64,000 bases of DNA from Brevibacillus massiliensis. Lineage in GTDB: Bacteria > Bacillota > Bacilli > Brevibacillales > Brevibacillaceae. The DNA is taken from positions 559,417 through 623,416 of the forward strand of contig NZ_HE978536.1 of assembly GCF_000311785.1 (NCBI RefSeq), given 5' to 3'. The translations under genes and the position numbers were made by a program. The notes under the pieces are model-generated. The model searched no databases and was not told where the DNA came from. It worked only from the letters and a program-made list of their open reading frames with translations. Positions 49,153 through 59,637 of the stretch are shown here, piece after piece. Positions within the stretch are counted from its first letter, which is position 1; each line of letters opens with the position of its first letter.

Positions 49153-50070
49153 GTGAGGCAGTACATCGTCAAGGCGCTCCTGCAATTTATCCCGGTCATG
49201 TTTCTCATCACCCTGATCGTCTTTTCCCTGATGCACGTCACGGGCGATCCGGTATCGTTGATGCTCTCTGACACGGCAACGGACGAGGACCGCGAGATTC
49301 TTACCAAAGCACTTGGCCTGGATCAGCCGATGCATATCCAGTACCTCAAGTTTATGGGCAATCTCCTGCAAGGGGATTTCGGCACGTCGTTTCGCTACAA
49401 TCAGCCCGCACTGCCCATCGTCTTGGAACGGCTGCCAGCGAGCTTTGAGTTGGCCATCGCCGCGATGCTCGTCGCGACAGTCATCTCCATCCCGCTGGGC
49501 ATTTGGTCGGCAACCAAGCGCAACTCCATTCTGGACGTTTTTGTCACCGGCGGTGCGGTGCTGGGGAAAGCGATGCCCAGTTTCTGGCTAGGCATTATGC
49601 TGATTTTGCTGTTTGCCGTCAAATGGAAAACCCTGCCCGTGTCTGGGCACGGTTCGTTCAAGCACCTGATCCTGCCGGCCATCACTCTCGGCACCGGCAT
49701 TGCCGCCGAGATGACCCGCTTAATCCGCTCCAGCCTGCTGGAGATATTGGGACAAGACTACATTCGCACCGCCAGAAGCAAGGGGCTGATGGAGATGCTG
49801 GTCATTTACAAGCACGCTTTTCGCAACTCGCTCATCCCCGTCGTCACGATCATGGCCCTGCAGACCTCCGTTTTGATCGGCGGCACGCTGATCACCGAAA
49901 CGATCTTCTCCTGGCCGGGCATGGGGCAGTTGATCATTCAAGCGGTAAATACCCGCGACATGGCCATCGTCCAGGCTGCCGTCTTCGTCATCGCCCTGTT
50001 GGTCATCATCAGCAACCTGTTGGCCGACCTGCTCTACCGCTTCCTCGATCCGCGGATCAAGTACAACTAG
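49153..50070 (+). CDS. ABC transporter permease, DppB/OppB type
   Basis: This is the first membrane subunit of the peptide importer, 305 residues with six helices. It has the N-terminal periplasmic loop region seen in DppB (THVTGDPVSLMLSDTATDED), the BPD_transp_1 domain (about 95-300) and the cytoplasmic EAA-like coupling motif YIRTARSKGLMEMLVIYKHA. The GTG start follows GGAGGTG. The next permease gene follows after 43 bases. Confidence 0.93.
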   Translation: MRQYIVKALLQFIPVMFLITLIVFSLMHVTGDPVSLMLSDTATDEDREILTKALGLDQPMHIQYLKFMGNLLQGDFGTSFRYNQPALPIVLERLPASFELAIAAMLVATVISIPLGIWSATKRNSILDVFVTGGAVLGKAMPSFWLGIMLILLFAVKWKTLPVSGHGSFKHLILPAITLGTGIAAEMTRLIRSSLLEILGQDYIRTARSKGLMEMLVIYKHAFRNSLIPVVTIMALQTSVLIGGTLITETIFSWPGMGQLIIQAVNTRDMAIVQAAVFVIALLVIISNLLADLLYRFLDPRIKYN

Positions 50071-50113
50071 AAGCGAATCTTTTCATCTGAAGATAATCCG
50101 GAGGTGAACCTGC

Positions 50114-51040
50114 ATGTCTGCATCATTGGAAACGCCTGCCGCTTCCGTCCCCATGCAGCAGACGAACAGACGGGCCGGCAAGCTGCGCCGCGGGGTCCGT
50201 TCCTTGCTGAAAAGCAAAACAGGCACGCTCGGCCTGTTGATCATCGTGGCCATCACCTTCATGGCCGTCTTCGCCGGTCAGCTTGCTCCGCAGGATCCGG
50301 CCAAGCAGAATGTAGCCCAGCGTTTGAAGCCGCCCATGTGGCTGGAAGGGGGAAAACCCGACTTTCCGCTCGGGACTGACAATTTGGGCCGCGATATCCT
50401 CAGCCGGATCATCTACGGATCCCAGGTGTCGCTTTTGGTCGGCATCTGCTCCGTGATCATCGCCGGGCTGATCGGTGTGTTTTTGGGACTGGTATCAGGC
50501 TACTTCGGCGGCTGGATCGACATGGTGATCATGCGAATCGTCGATGCCTTTCTGGCGATCCCCAATATTTTGTTTACACTCGTCATTTTGTCTGTACTGG
50601 GTCCCGGTCTGGTCACCCTGATCCTGGTGCTTGGCATCACCAATTGGACCAACTACGCCCGCATCGTCCGCGGGGAAGTCTTGAGCATCAAAGAGCGCGA
50701 TTTTGTCCGGGCTGCCCGCTCGGTAGGAGCCCGCGACGCCCGGATCATTTTCACGCACATCCTGCCCAACGTCGTCTCCTCGTTCATCGTCATCTCGACG
50801 TTGAGTGTGGCGACCACGATCATCCTGGAGGCATCGCTGAGTTTCCTTGGCCTGGGGATTCAGCCGCCTACCGTATCATGGGGCGGCATGCTCAGCGACG
50901 GCAGGGATTATGTCGCGACCAGTTGGTGGATTGCCACGTTTCCGGGATTGGCGATTACCCTGACGGTCCTGGGGATCATTTTCCTCGGCGACTGGCTGCG
51001 CGACGTGCTGGATCCGCGCATGAAGCAAAATGGGAAGTAG
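50114..51040 (+). CDS. ABC transporter permease, DppC/OppC type
   Basis: This is the second membrane subunit, 308 residues. After a basic N-terminus come the OppC_N segment (LGLLIIVAITFMAVFAGQLA), the landmark FPLGTDNLGRDILSRIIYGS near residue 90, and the permease domain with the coupling motif DFVRAARSVGARDARIIFTH. It heterodimerises with the DppB-type subunit. The 3' end overlaps the possible earliest start of the ATPase gene. Confidence 0.93.
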   Translation: MSASLETPAASVPMQQTNRRAGKLRRGVRSLLKSKTGTLGLLIIVAITFMAVFAGQLAPQDPAKQNVAQRLKPPMWLEGGKPDFPLGTDNLGRDILSRIIYGSQVSLLVGICSVIIAGLIGVFLGLVSGYFGGWIDMVIMRIVDAFLAIPNILFTLVILSVLGPGLVTLILVLGITNWTNYARIVRGEVLSIKERDFVRAARSVGARDARIIFTHILPNVVSSFIVISTLSVATTIILEASLSFLGLGIQPPTVSWGGMLSDGRDYVATSWWIATFPGLAITLTVLGIIFLGDWLRDVLDPRMKQNGK

Positions 51041-51053
51041 CGAGGTGGGACAA

Positions 51054-52070
51054 GTGGAAGCAAAACTGCTCGAGGTAAAAAACCTGCATACCCATTTTAA
51101 GACAGAAGAAGGGATTGTCCCATCGGTCAATGGCGTCTCCTTTTCCGTATCCCGAGGAGAGACGCTCGCGATCGTCGGGGAGTCCGGCTGCGGCAAGAGC
51201 GTCACCTCCTTGTCGATCATGGGGCTGATCTCCCCGCCGGGTGAAATCGCACGCGGCGAAATCCTGTTTGAGGGACAAAATCTGGCAACCCTTAGCCAAA
51301 AAGCGATGCGCAGGCTGAGAGGCAATAAGATCTCGATGATTTTTCAGGAGCCGATGACGTCGCTCAATCCCGTCTTTACGATTGGCAACCAGATTGGCGA
51401 AGTATTCCGGCAGCACCAGAGACTGAGCAAGCAGCAAGCAAGGGAGCGAAGCGTGGAAATGCTGGAGCGGGTCGGAATCCCGCGGCCGGAAAAGATCGTC
51501 GACAGCTTCCCCCATCAGCTGTCCGGAGGCATGCGGCAGCGGGTGATGATCGCAATGGCCCTCGCCTGCCACCCCGCCCTGCTCATCGCCGACGAACCAA
51601 CTACGGCCCTGGACGTGACGATTCAGGCGCAAATTCTGGAATTGATGAAGCAGTTGAACAAGGAACGGGACACCGGCGTAATCCTGATCACCCACGACCT
51701 GGGCGTCGTTGCGGAGATGGCCGACCGGGTAGCGGTGATGTACGCCGGTGAGATCGTGGAAGAAGCTGATGTTTTTGAGCTGTTTGCCCGGCCAAAGCAC
51801 CCCTACACGAAAGGGCTGCTCGGATCGCTGCCCAAGCTGGATGAACAGCGCGAGGAGCTGGACTCCATCTCCGGAACGGTGCCAAATCCGCTCGATATGC
51901 CCGTCGGCTGTTCGTTTCATCCCCGCTGCCCGCTGGCCGGCGAAGAGTGCACAAGGCAGAAGCCGCAGTTGACCAAAGTGGGTTCCGGCCACTTGGCCCG
52001 CTGTTTCTATGCAGAGGAGGGAGGAATACGCTATGAACCAAACCAGAAAGTCCGCTCAGCCTCTCCTTGA
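51054..52070 (+). CDS. ABC transporter ATPase, DppD/OppD type
   Basis: This is one of the two ATPases that power the importer, about 338 residues. Walker A GESGCGKS, the Q-loop [20 protein letters not shown], the signature [15 protein letters not shown], Walker [15 protein letters not shown] and the H-loop LITHDLGVV are all intact. The C-terminal oligopeptide-ATPase region has the CxxxxPxC-type cysteines ([14 protein letters not shown]) that can bind an Fe-S cluster in this family. I prefer the GTG at 51054 (AGGTGG upstream) over the ATG at 51030. It overlaps the next gene by 38 bases. Confidence 0.92.
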   Translation: MEAKLLEVKNLHTHFKTEEGIVPSVNGVSFSVSRGETLAIVGESGCGKSVTSLSIMGLISPPGEIARGEILFEGQNLATLSQKAMRRLRGNKISMIFQEPMTSLNPVFTIGNQIGEVFRQHQRLSKQQARERSVEMLERVGIPRPEKIVDSFPHQLSGGMRQRVMIAMALACHPALLIADEPTTALDVTIQAQILELMKQLNKERDTGVILITHDLGVVAEMADRVAVMYAGEIVEEADVFELFARPKHPYTKGLLGSLPKLDEQREELDSISGTVPNPLDMPVGCSFHPRCPLAGEECTRQKPQLTKVGSGHLARCFYAEEGGIRYEPNQKVRSASP

Positions 52071-53037
52071 AGTCAAAGGGTTAAAAAAGTACTTTCCGTT
52101 CAAACGAGGGCCCTTCTCCCGTCAGGTCGGCCACGTCCGCGCGGTCGACGGGCTGGATTTCACCGTATACCGCGGCGAGACGCTGGGCATCGTCGGGGAA
52201 TCGGGCTGCGGCAAATCAACGGCGGGACAGCTCATCATGCAGTTGTTGGAGCCTACAGAAGGGGAAATCTGGTTTGAAGGACGAAATTTGTCAGCCCTAT
52301 CGAAGGAAGAGGTGCGCAGGACTCGCCGCGATCTGCAAATCATCTTTCAGGATCCCTACTCTTCACTCAATCCCCGCATGAGAGTGGCGGACATCATAGC
52401 CGAACCGTTGAAAGTACACGGCCTGCACAAGGGGGCGGAGCTGACGCAAAGAGTCGCGGAGCTGCTTCACCTCGTCGGTCTCGGCGAGCACCACCTGCAT
52501 CGGCACCCCCACGAATTTTCCGGCGGCCAAAGGCAGCGGATCGGCATTGCCCGGGCGCTTGCCCTCAATCCCAAGCTGATCATCTGCGACGAGCCGGTCT
52601 CTGCATTGGATGTTTCGATTCAATCGCAAATTCTCAATCTGTTGAAGAAGCTGCAAAAAGAGCTTCAGCTCACCTACATCTTCATCGCCCACGGACTGCC
52701 GGCCGTCAAGCATATCAGCGACCGCATCGCCGTCATGTACCTGGGCAAGATCGTGGAGCTGGCCGATCGCGACTCTCTCTTTGCAAATCCGCTGCACCCG
52801 TATACCCAGGCCCTGTTGGCCGCCGTACCCGTACCTGATCCGACGAAGCGAAAAGAGCGGATCATCCTGCAGGGAGATCTGCCGAATCCAGCCAATCCGC
52901 CTGCCGGATGCCATTTTCACACCCGCTGCCCGCATGTCCAGGAGATATGCCGCAGCAAACCGCCTGTTTTGCAGTCTCACGCTGAAGGGCACCTGGTATC
53001 ATGCCACTTCCCTGTACACGAAAAGGTGCCTGACTAG
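52033..53037 (+). CDS. ABC transporter ATPase, DppF/OppF type
   Basis: This is the second ATPase of the importer, 334 residues. Walker [30 protein letters not shown], the signature [15 protein letters not shown], Walker [15 protein letters not shown] and the H-loop [14 protein letters not shown] are present. The H-loop keeps its His although the usual Asp after it is Gly. The C-terminal cysteines in [12 protein letters not shown] match the family. The ATG at 52033 has GGAGG 8 bases upstream. It is the last gene of the operon, closed by a strong terminator. Confidence 0.92.
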   Translation: MNQTRKSAQPLLEVKGLKKYFPFKRGPFSRQVGHVRAVDGLDFTVYRGETLGIVGESGCGKSTAGQLIMQLLEPTEGEIWFEGRNLSALSKEEVRRTRRDLQIIFQDPYSSLNPRMRVADIIAEPLKVHGLHKGAELTQRVAELLHLVGLGEHHLHRHPHEFSGGQRQRIGIARALALNPKLIICDEPVSALDVSIQSQILNLLKKLQKELQLTYIFIAHGLPAVKHISDRIAVMYLGKIVELADRDSLFANPLHPYTQALLAAVPVPDPTKRKERIILQGDLPNPANPPAGCHFHTRCPHVQEICRSKPPVLQSHAEGHLVSCHFPVHEKVPD

Positions 53038-53062
53038 CCGCATAAGTCTGATAAGTCTGAGA

Positions 53063-53090
53063 CCGGGGCCAAGCGAGCCCCGTTTTTTTG
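53063..53090 (+). terminator. Terminator of the M20/ABC transporter operon
   Basis: CGGGGC (53064-53069) pairs with GCCCCG (53077-53082), followed by seven T residues, 26 bases past the last gene. Confidence 0.9.
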
Positions 53091-53184
53091 TTGTTGAACA
53101 AGATTGGCAAAAGGAGAACTAGTTTCTTTTCTATCATTTGTGTAACATAGAACGTAAATTTATTTTCAAAGGTGGAATCATGAA

Positions 53185-55029
53185 ATGACGCAAGCTGCAG
53201 CCACATTTGCAAGACCTCAACTGGCGGATTGTCTTCCTGATCTCGTAGCTTTTGCGAGAGGAGAAAAAAAGGCTACCCTCTATATCCGCAATGGCACCCT
53301 GGTAAATGTGGTATCTGGCGAAATCCTGCCCCGTACCTCCGTAGCTGTAGTTGGTACCCGAATCGCTTATGTCGGTCCCGACGCAGAGGAAATGATCGGA
53401 GAGACAACGCAAGTCATAGATGCCGAAGGAAAGTACATCGCACCCGGCCTGTTGGACGGGCACTGTCATATTGAAAGCAGTATGCTATCGGTAACGCAAT
53501 TTGCCAATGCAGTGCTTCCGCTCGGAACGACAGGCGGCTTCTTCGATGCCCATGAGATATCCAACGTACTCGGCCTGCCCGGCCTGCGAATGATGCTGGA
53601 AGAAGCCAGACAAACGCCGATGGCCGCGTACATGCAAGTAGCCTCCTGCGTACCGTCAACCAATTCCGAGTTTGAAACTTCCGGGGCGGAATTCGGGCCG
53701 GCAGAGGTAGCCGAGGCGCTGACTTGGGGACCTGATATGATCGCATTGGGAGAGGTTATGAATTTCCCCGGTGTCGTATACGGCGATCTGAAAATGATCG
53801 GGGAGATTCAAGCGACGCTGCGCGCGGGCAGAGTCGTCGACGGCCACTACACCTGGCCTGCGGGTGATCCGAGACTTGCCGCCTATGCCGCAGCAGGGGT
53901 ATCAGGCTGCCACGAGTGCGTCACAGCGGAAGATGTCGCTGCGCGCGTAAGGCTGGGGATGTATGCCAAAATGCGCCGCGGTTCGGCCTGGCATGACGTT
54001 GCCGCCACCATCAAAGCGCATACCGAACAGGGCCTTGATTCACGCCGGATGCTGCTTGTGTCCGATGACCGGATCTGCGATTCCTTGAAAGAGGAAGGGC
54101 ATATGAATTTTATCGTCAGACACGCGATTTCTCAGGGAGTCAAGCCCGTGACCGCCTTCCAGATGGCGACGATCAACACCGCCGAGCGGTTTGGCGTCGC
54201 AAGAGACGTAGGTTCTGTGACACCGGGAACGATCGCCGATATTATTTTGCTGGATGGCAATCTGGCCGATGTAAACGTCGTAATGACGATTGCCCGCGGC
54301 GAAGTGGTAGCGGAGAACGGCAAGATGACGATTGACCTGGCGCCTTTCCCCTACCCTTATTACGCTGTCAACTCCGTGAAGATTGCGAAGAAACTTGCCC
54401 CTTCCGACTTCGAGATCAAGACGCCCATTCAGTCGGGCATGATCAAGACGCGTGTTGCCGAAGTGAGAGAAAATCACGTAGAGACGGAAGAAAGAATCAT
54501 CGATGTAGCCGTCAGGGACGGCAAGCTGCAAGTGACTCCGGAGAGCACCCTGTGCAAAATGGCCCTGTTCGAGCGCCACGGGAAAACAGGTGGCTCGGCT
54601 ATCGGCATCGTCGGCAATGTCGGCAATGTCGGGTTCAATCAACCGGCGGCCATCGCCATGACCGTCGCCCACGACAGCCACAACCTGCTTGTCATCGGCA
54701 ATGATGATGCGCTCATGGCCAAAGCGGCCAATTCGGTGATTGACATGCAGGGCGGCATCGCGGTTGCAACCGCTGACGGCGAACTGGTGAAACTGCCGCT
54801 GCGCCTCGCCGGCCTGATGTCGACAGAGCCCTATGAGACAGTCGTCAAGCAATCACAGGAGATCAGCCATGCCCTGGTAAAAGCGGGCTGCACGATGAAC
54901 TACGCCTTCATGACGCTCTCGCTGCTCGCACTGGTCGTTATCCCGACCCTGCATATCTCTGATACGGGATTGATCCGCATTTCCGATGCCGGGTTTGAAA
55001 AGGTTTCGCTCTTTGTGGATGAAGCGTAA
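53185..55029 (+). CDS. ade: Adenine deaminase
   Basis: This amidohydrolase converts adenine to hypoxanthine and ammonia for purine salvage. The 614-residue protein has the two-domain adenine deaminase build. The metal-binding barrel has LLDGHCHIESSMLSVTQFAN, FDAHEISNVLGLPGLR and LVSDDRICDSLKEEGHMNFI. The C-terminal domain has GIVGNVGNVGFNQPAAIAMT and AHDSHNLLVIGNDDALM. It is monocistronic between two transporter operons. The ATG used follows a two-codon ATG-AAA-TGA unit that starts closer to the ribosome site (AGGTGG). No purine riboswitch is seen upstream. Confidence 0.93.
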   Translation: MTQAAATFARPQLADCLPDLVAFARGEKKATLYIRNGTLVNVVSGEILPRTSVAVVGTRIAYVGPDAEEMIGETTQVIDAEGKYIAPGLLDGHCHIESSMLSVTQFANAVLPLGTTGGFFDAHEISNVLGLPGLRMMLEEARQTPMAAYMQVASCVPSTNSEFETSGAEFGPAEVAEALTWGPDMIALGEVMNFPGVVYGDLKMIGEIQATLRAGRVVDGHYTWPAGDPRLAAYAAAGVSGCHECVTAEDVAARVRLGMYAKMRRGSAWHDVAATIKAHTEQGLDSRRMLLVSDDRICDSLKEEGHMNFIVRHAISQGVKPVTAFQMATINTAERFGVARDVGSVTPGTIADIILLDGNLADVNVVMTIARGEVVAENGKMTIDLAPFPYPYYAVNSVKIAKKLAPSDFEIKTPIQSGMIKTRVAEVRENHVETEERIIDVAVRDGKLQVTPESTLCKMALFERHGKTGGSAIGIVGNVGNVGFNQPAAIAMTVAHDSHNLLVIGNDDALMAKAANSVIDMQGGIAVATADGELVKLPLRLAGLMSTEPYETVVKQSQEISHALVKAGCTMNYAFMTLSLLALVVIPTLHISDTGLIRISDAGFEKVSLFVDEA

Positions 55030-55061
55030 TTACGGTTGTTCCGGGTTTCACGCTATTCATC

Positions 55062-55111
55062 GGGGCTGTTCCCCAAGTCTGGTGCAGGCTTGGGGGACAG
55101 CCCCCTTCTTC
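55062..55111. terminator. Convergent terminator between ade and the D-aminoacylase gene
   Basis: GGGGCTGTTCCCCAAG (55062-55077) pairs with CTTGGGGGACAGCCCC (55089-55104) over about 16 bp with one mismatch. CTTCTTC follows on the plus strand. It lies 32 bases past ade and just before the end of the convergent operon. Confidence 0.78.
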
Positions 55112-55115
55112 ATGC

Positions 55116-56696
55116 TCACCCCCGGCGAATCACCTGTCCTGCCGTCACGCCGGTAAATGCCGCATCCTTGACGACCCACTGGCCATTTACCAAGACATGA
55201 CGGATCCCCGCAGGCTCTTGCCGGGGATTTTCATAGGTGGCACGGTCAAGGACGGTTTTCGGATCGAACACCACGACATCGGCCCGGTACCCTTCACGCA
55301 GGAGCCCCCTGTCCTTGAATCGGAGCAGTTGGGCCGGGGCACCTGTCATGTGCCGGATCGCCTCCGCCAGCGTAAGGACTCTCTGTTCCCGGACGCAGCG
55401 GCCAAGTACGCGGGGAAAGGTGCCGTACAGCCTGGGGTGCGGCTTTCCGCCGAAGATTCCGTCCGAACCGACGATTTGAACCGGGTGTTTCATCCCGTAC
55501 ATGACGTCTGCTTCTTCGCCCCAATAGACGACCATGGTCACGCCGCCGTTTTCCTCGATCAACAGGTCAAAAGCGGCGTCTGCCGGGCCGCTCCCCCTCA
55601 TCTCGGCAATTTCCAGCAGGTTCTTCCCCTCCACCGCGCGATTCTTCTCCGTGCTGACCGAAGAGATGACGATCTTGTCCCAGCCGCAGCTGTTGACCCA
55701 ATTCTCAAACTCGCTGCTGGTCGCAAAATCGTTGACGATCCGCTCCCGCACCGCAGGCTCTCTCAGGCGGGCCAGCATTTGTTCCGTGCCGCCATCGTGC
55801 ATCCAGGGCGGCAAAATCGCGTGGAATACGGTGGACGCGGCGGTATAGGGATATTGATCAAAGGTGATTTCGATCCCTTCGTCACGCGCTCGGTCGATTT
55901 TTTCCAGTGCCTGCGGAAATTTCTCCCTGTTTTTTAACCCGATGACCTTGAAGTGAGAGATGTGCAGTCGAACCCCCGACTGGCGGGCCACATCGATCAC
56001 CTCGTCAAGCGCTTCTGTCATTCGGTTGCTTTCATTGCGGATGTGGACGACAAAGCTGCCATCGTAGGCGGCCGCTCCGCGACAGATTTCAATCAACTCT
56101 TCCTTGTCGGAAAAGACGTTGGGCGGGTAGACCAATCCCGAAGAAACGCCGACCGCCCCCTGCCTCATGCCTTCCTCCACCAGCTCGCGCATCGCTGTCA
56201 TTTCTTCTCTGGATGCCGTGCGTCCGGCAAAGCCCATGACCAGCGTGCGCACCGCTCCATGGGGCACCAGATAGGTGACGTTGCCAGCCAGATTGCACTC
56301 CTCTAAATATTGCAAGTACTCCTCGATCGATGTCCACGGCCAATCGCCGATATCTCCGTTCAGGCCCCGCAGCTGCTTTTGCCACAACGGCTTCGTTTGG
56401 TTGGAAACGGGCGCGACGGAAATGCCGTCCTGGCCCAGCAGCTCGCTGGTCACTCCCTGCAACACCTTGATGTGGTGCACGTCAGGCTTGGTACACAGCA
56501 GGTCGGAATGGACGTGGGTGTCGATAAAGCCGGGCGCGACGGCCAAGCCTTCCGCATTGATTTCCGCTTCTGCCGGAACGCCGGCAAGCCAGCCCATTGC
56601 AGCGATCTTCCCGTCCTTGATGCCGATATCCAGCCTCGTCCACGGGTTGCCCGTTCCGTCGTACACTTGTCCGTTTCGGATGATCATCTCGTACAT
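55116..56696 (-). CDS. N-acyl-D-amino-acid deacylase (D-aminoacylase)
   Basis: This 526-residue amidohydrolase removes acyl groups from N-acyl-D-amino acids. The HxH metal motif lies in GFIDTHVHSDLL (His61, His63). Further family elements are GVSSGLVYPPNVFSDKEEL, VVHIRNESNRMTEA, LHISHFKVIG, the catalytic-Asp region IVGSDGIFGGKPHPRLYGTF and MTGAPAQLLRFKDRG. I chose the ATG at 56696 with AAAGGAG upstream; the longer frame reaches into the upstream ATPase gene. It is the last gene of an operon with a peptide transporter and a D-amino-acid-type PLP enzyme, which supports a role in D-amino acid catabolism. Confidence 0.88.
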   Translation of the reverse strand: MYEMIIRNGQVYDGTGNPWTRLDIGIKDGKIAAMGWLAGVPAEAEINAEGLAVAPGFIDTHVHSDLLCTKPDVHHIKVLQGVTSELLGQDGISVAPVSNQTKPLWQKQLRGLNGDIGDWPWTSIEEYLQYLEECNLAGNVTYLVPHGAVRTLVMGFAGRTASREEMTAMRELVEEGMRQGAVGVSSGLVYPPNVFSDKEELIEICRGAAAYDGSFVVHIRNESNRMTEALDEVIDVARQSGVRLHISHFKVIGLKNREKFPQALEKIDRARDEGIEITFDQYPYTAASTVFHAILPPWMHDGGTEQMLARLREPAVRERIVNDFATSSEFENWVNSCGWDKIVISSVSTEKNRAVEGKNLLEIAEMRGSGPADAAFDLLIEENGGVTMVVYWGEEADVMYGMKHPVQIVGSDGIFGGKPHPRLYGTFPRVLGRCVREQRVLTLAEAIRHMTGAPAQLLRFKDRGLLREGYRADVVVFDPKTVLDRATYENPRQEPAGIRHVLVNGQWVVKDAAFTGVTAGQVIRRG

Positions 56697-56743
56697 TGTC
56701 ACGTCTCCTTTTTCTTCCTTATTTCTCAGCGGCACCCCCTGTG

Positions 56744-57700
56744 CTAATCGGCGAGGTGGCAGGCAACGCGATGACCTGCAAGGCGCTCCTTCAGCGCGGG
56801 AACGGCCTCCTTGCATGCGGGGACAGCAGCCGGGCACCTCGGGTGGAACACGCAGCCGGACGGAAGCTGGATCGGCGAAGGCACATCTCCGGTCAGCACG
56901 ATCCGCTCCCGCTTCCGCTTGGGATTGGGATGGGGAACGGCGGACAACAATGCCCTCGTATAAGGATGCCGCGGGTGCGTAAACAATTCGTCGGTTGGCG
57001 CTTCCTCCACCAAATGCCCCAAATACATGACCCCGACCCGATCCGAGATATGGCGAACGACGCTGAGATCGTGGGCGATAAACAGATAGGTCAGCTGGAG
57101 CTCATCCTGAAGCTGTTCCAGCAAATTGATGATTTGCGACTGAATCGAGACATCCAGCGCCGACACCGGTTCGTCGCATACGATAAACCTGGGACTGACG
57201 GCAAGGGCTCGAGCCAGAACGATCCGCTGGCGCTGGCCGCCGGAAAACTCATGGGGATACCGATCGTAATGCTCCCGCTGCAGCCCCACTTTATGCAGCA
57301 GCTCGTACACCTGCTGTTTGCGCTCCGCTGCCTCGCCGATCCGAAAAATATTCATCGCCTCCTGTATCGCCTTGCCGATCTGAAGCCGCGGATTCAGCGA
57401 TGAATAGGGATCCTGAAACACAATCTGCATTTCCTTGCGAACCAGGCGCAGTTGTTCATCGCTGTAGGCGGTGATGTCTTCGCCTTTGTAGTACACCTTG
57501 CCTGACGTCGGTTCGATCAAGCGAAGAGCCATGCGTCCCGTCGTGCTTTTGCCGCAGCCGGACTCCCCGACTAGCCCGTACGTTTCCCCTTCGGCGATGG
57601 ACAAGGACAGGTTGCTTACCGCCTTGACCTCTGACTTCGTGCGGAAGCAGCCGCCTTTAACCGGAAAGCGTTTCACGGCGTTCTCGAGTTTCAAAAGCAA
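56744..57700 (-). CDS. ABC transporter ATPase, DppF/OppF type (second system)
   Basis: This is an ATPase of the second peptide-type importer, 318 residues. Walker [32 protein letters not shown], the signature [15 protein letters not shown], Walker [15 protein letters not shown] and the H-loop [13 protein letters not shown] are intact. The C-terminal [13 protein letters not shown] has the family cysteines. The start is a TTG at 57700 with AAGGAGG about 8 bases upstream, inside the 3' end of the previous ATPase gene (44-base overlap). Confidence 0.9.
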   Translation of the reverse strand: MLLKLENAVKRFPVKGGCFRTKSEVKAVSNLSLSIAEGETYGLVGESGCGKSTTGRMALRLIEPTSGKVYYKGEDITAYSDEQLRLVRKEMQIVFQDPYSSLNPRLQIGKAIQEAMNIFRIGEAAERKQQVYELLHKVGLQREHYDRYPHEFSGGQRQRIVLARALAVSPRFIVCDEPVSALDVSIQSQIINLLEQLQDELQLTYLFIAHDLSVVRHISDRVGVMYLGHLVEEAPTDELFTHPRHPYTRALLSAVPHPNPKRKRERIVLTGDVPSPIQLPSGCVFHPRCPAAVPACKEAVPALKERLAGHRVACHLAD

Positions 57701-58700
57701 GCTCCATCCCTCCTTCCAAGCTCAATTTATCCTGATGCCAGCAGCGCACCTTGTGGTCTCGTCCCGCCTCGGTCAGGTCCGGAGCCTGATCAAAGCACAG
57801 CCGATCGGCGTACGGGCACCTTTGGGCGAAGCGGCAGCCCTGGGGAATCTGATGCAGGGAGGGCACCATCCCTTCGATCACGTGCAGTTTTTCGCTGCGG
57901 TTGCCCTCCAATGTGGGGATGGATCGCAGCAACCCGACCGTATAAGGATGTTTGGGATGCTCAAACAGGGTTTCGACCGGCGCTTCTTCCACGATCTGGC
58001 CGAGGTACATGACCAAGACCCGGCTGCACACCTCAGCCACAACGCCCAAATCATGCGTGATCAGGATCATTCCCATGTTCAGCCGCTCTTTTACCTCCAG
58101 CATCAGATCGAGGATTTGCGCCTGGATCGTCACGTCCAGTGCCGTCGTGGGCTCGTCGGCGATCAACAGCTTGGGCTGGCAGGACAGACCCATCGCAATC
58201 ATCACGCGCTGCCTCATCCCGCCGGAAAGCTGATGGGGATAGTCGAAGACCCTCTGTTCCGGGGAAGGGATGCCAACCAGCCTCAACATCTCTACCGTTT
58301 TTTCCAAAGCCGCTTTTTTGCTTGCCCCCTGATGGCGAATGATCGATTCCGCGATCTGGTCACCAATCGTGAGGACGGGATTCAACGAGCTCATCGGGTC
58401 CTGGAAAATCATCGAAATCCGATTGCCGCGTATTTTCTGAATCTCTTCCAAAGACATTGTGAGCAGGTTTTTTCCCTCGAAGTTGATCTCTCCTTCCAGT
58501 CTGGTGCCGCTGTGCTTCCCAAACAGTCTGAGGATCGACAGAGAGGTTACGCTTTTCCCGCAGCCGGATTCCCCGACCAGGCCCACTGTCTCTCCGGCGT
58601 AAACCTGAAAGGATACCCCGTCCACCGCTGTCACTTCGCCCCTCTCGGTCGGGAACCGGGTCCGCAGATGCTTCACGTCGAGCAAGGGAGTCCTGTTCAT
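57657..58700 (-). CDS. ABC transporter ATPase, DppD/OppD type (second system)
   Basis: This is the partner ATPase, 347 residues from the ATG at 58700, which has AAGGAGG upstream; a codon further up (58718) lacks a site. Walker [29 protein letters not shown], the signature [15 protein letters not shown], Walker [15 protein letters not shown] and the H-loop LITHDLGVV are present. The C-terminal [14 protein letters not shown] carries the family cysteines. It follows the DppC-type gene by 23 bases. Confidence 0.92.
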   Translation of the reverse strand: MNRTPLLDVKHLRTRFPTERGEVTAVDGVSFQVYAGETVGLVGESGCGKSVTSLSILRLFGKHSGTRLEGEINFEGKNLLTMSLEEIQKIRGNRISMIFQDPMSSLNPVLTIGDQIAESIIRHQGASKKAALEKTVEMLRLVGIPSPEQRVFDYPHQLSGGMRQRVMIAMGLSCQPKLLIADEPTTALDVTIQAQILDLMLEVKERLNMGMILITHDLGVVAEVCSRVLVMYLGQIVEEAPVETLFEHPKHPYTVGLLRSIPTLEGNRSEKLHVIEGMVPSLHQIPQGCRFAQRCPYADRLCFDQAPDLTEAGRDHKVRCWHQDKLSLEGGMELAFETRERRETLSG

Positions 58701-58723
58701 CCAATCCCCTCCTTCCACAGGTT

Positions 58724-59620
58724 TTATCTTTTCGCCTTATTTGTATGCGGGTCCAGTAAATCTCTCAGGCCGTCCCCCAGCAGGTTCAACCCCAGCACGG
58801 TGATCATGATGGCAATGCCGGGAAATACCGTCATCCACCAGGCCTGTTTGAGCAGGGTTCTGCCGTCGTTCAAAATATTGCCCCAACTCGGTTCAGGCGG
58901 CGGTGTCCCGGCCCCGAGAAAACTTAAAGACGCTTCGATGATCACGGCGTAGGCGAAAATGAAGGTTGCCTGGATGATCAGCGGCGACAGGCAATTGGGC
59001 GCCATGTGCCGCCAGATGATGCGCTGCGCCTTCCCGCCGAGCGCGCGAATCGCTTCGATGTAGGTCTGTTCTCTGACGGTGATCGCCGCCGATCTGACGG
59101 CCCGGGCCACGGTCGGCGTGTAGACGACGCTGAGCGCCACAATCACATTGCTCATCTTCGGGCCGAGAGCCGCCATGATCGCGATCGCCAGCAGGATCGC
59201 GGGAAACGCCATCAGGCCGTCGTTTATCCGCATCAGCAGATTGTCCAGCCGTCGGTAGTAGGCGGAGTAGAGGCCAAACAACAGGCCGATCGCCGAAGTG
59301 ATCGCCACGACCGAAAAGCCGACCAGCATCGAGATCCGGCTGCCGTAAACCACCCGGCTGAATACATCCCTGCCGAAATCGTCCGTCCCAAACCAATGGC
59401 TGGAGCCCGGCGGCTTCAGGCGGTCCTGTACCATCATTTCCAAAGGATCATAGGAAGTGAGCAGGGGAGCCAGCAGGCAGACCAATGCGATGCACGCGAC
59501 CAGGATACTGCCGGTGACAGCCAGGCGATTGGCCAGAAAGCGGCGAATCAGAATGCTCCTGCGCCCTCTCGCATGAGAAGCGGTTGTGGTGCCGGTGATC
59601 GTCACAGAAGAGGTTTCCAT
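58724..59620 (-). CDS. ABC transporter permease, DppC/OppC type (second system)
   Basis: This 298-residue membrane subunit has the OppC_N segment ([20 protein letters not shown]), the landmark [20 protein letters not shown] and a permease domain with the coupling motif [20 protein letters not shown]. It has six helices. It lies 17 bases after the DppB-type gene in the same operon. Confidence 0.92.
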   Translation of the reverse strand: METSSVTITGTTTASHARGRRSILIRRFLANRLAVTGSILVACIALVCLLAPLLTSYDPLEMMVQDRLKPPGSSHWFGTDDFGRDVFSRVVYGSRISMLVGFSVVAITSAIGLLFGLYSAYYRRLDNLLMRINDGLMAFPAILLAIAIMAALGPKMSNVIVALSVVYTPTVARAVRSAAITVREQTYIEAIRALGGKAQRIIWRHMAPNCLSPLIIQATFIFAYAVIIEASLSFLGAGTPPPEPSWGNILNDGRTLLKQAWWMTVFPGIAIMITVLGLNLLGDGLRDLLDPHTNKAKR

Positions 59621-59637
59621 CGTTTTCCACCTTCTCT

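Noticed and set aside
53038-53184. Purine riboswitch upstream of adenine deaminase
   Set aside because: The gap is too short and AT-rich, and it lacks the conserved core and loop-loop sequences of purine riboswitches.
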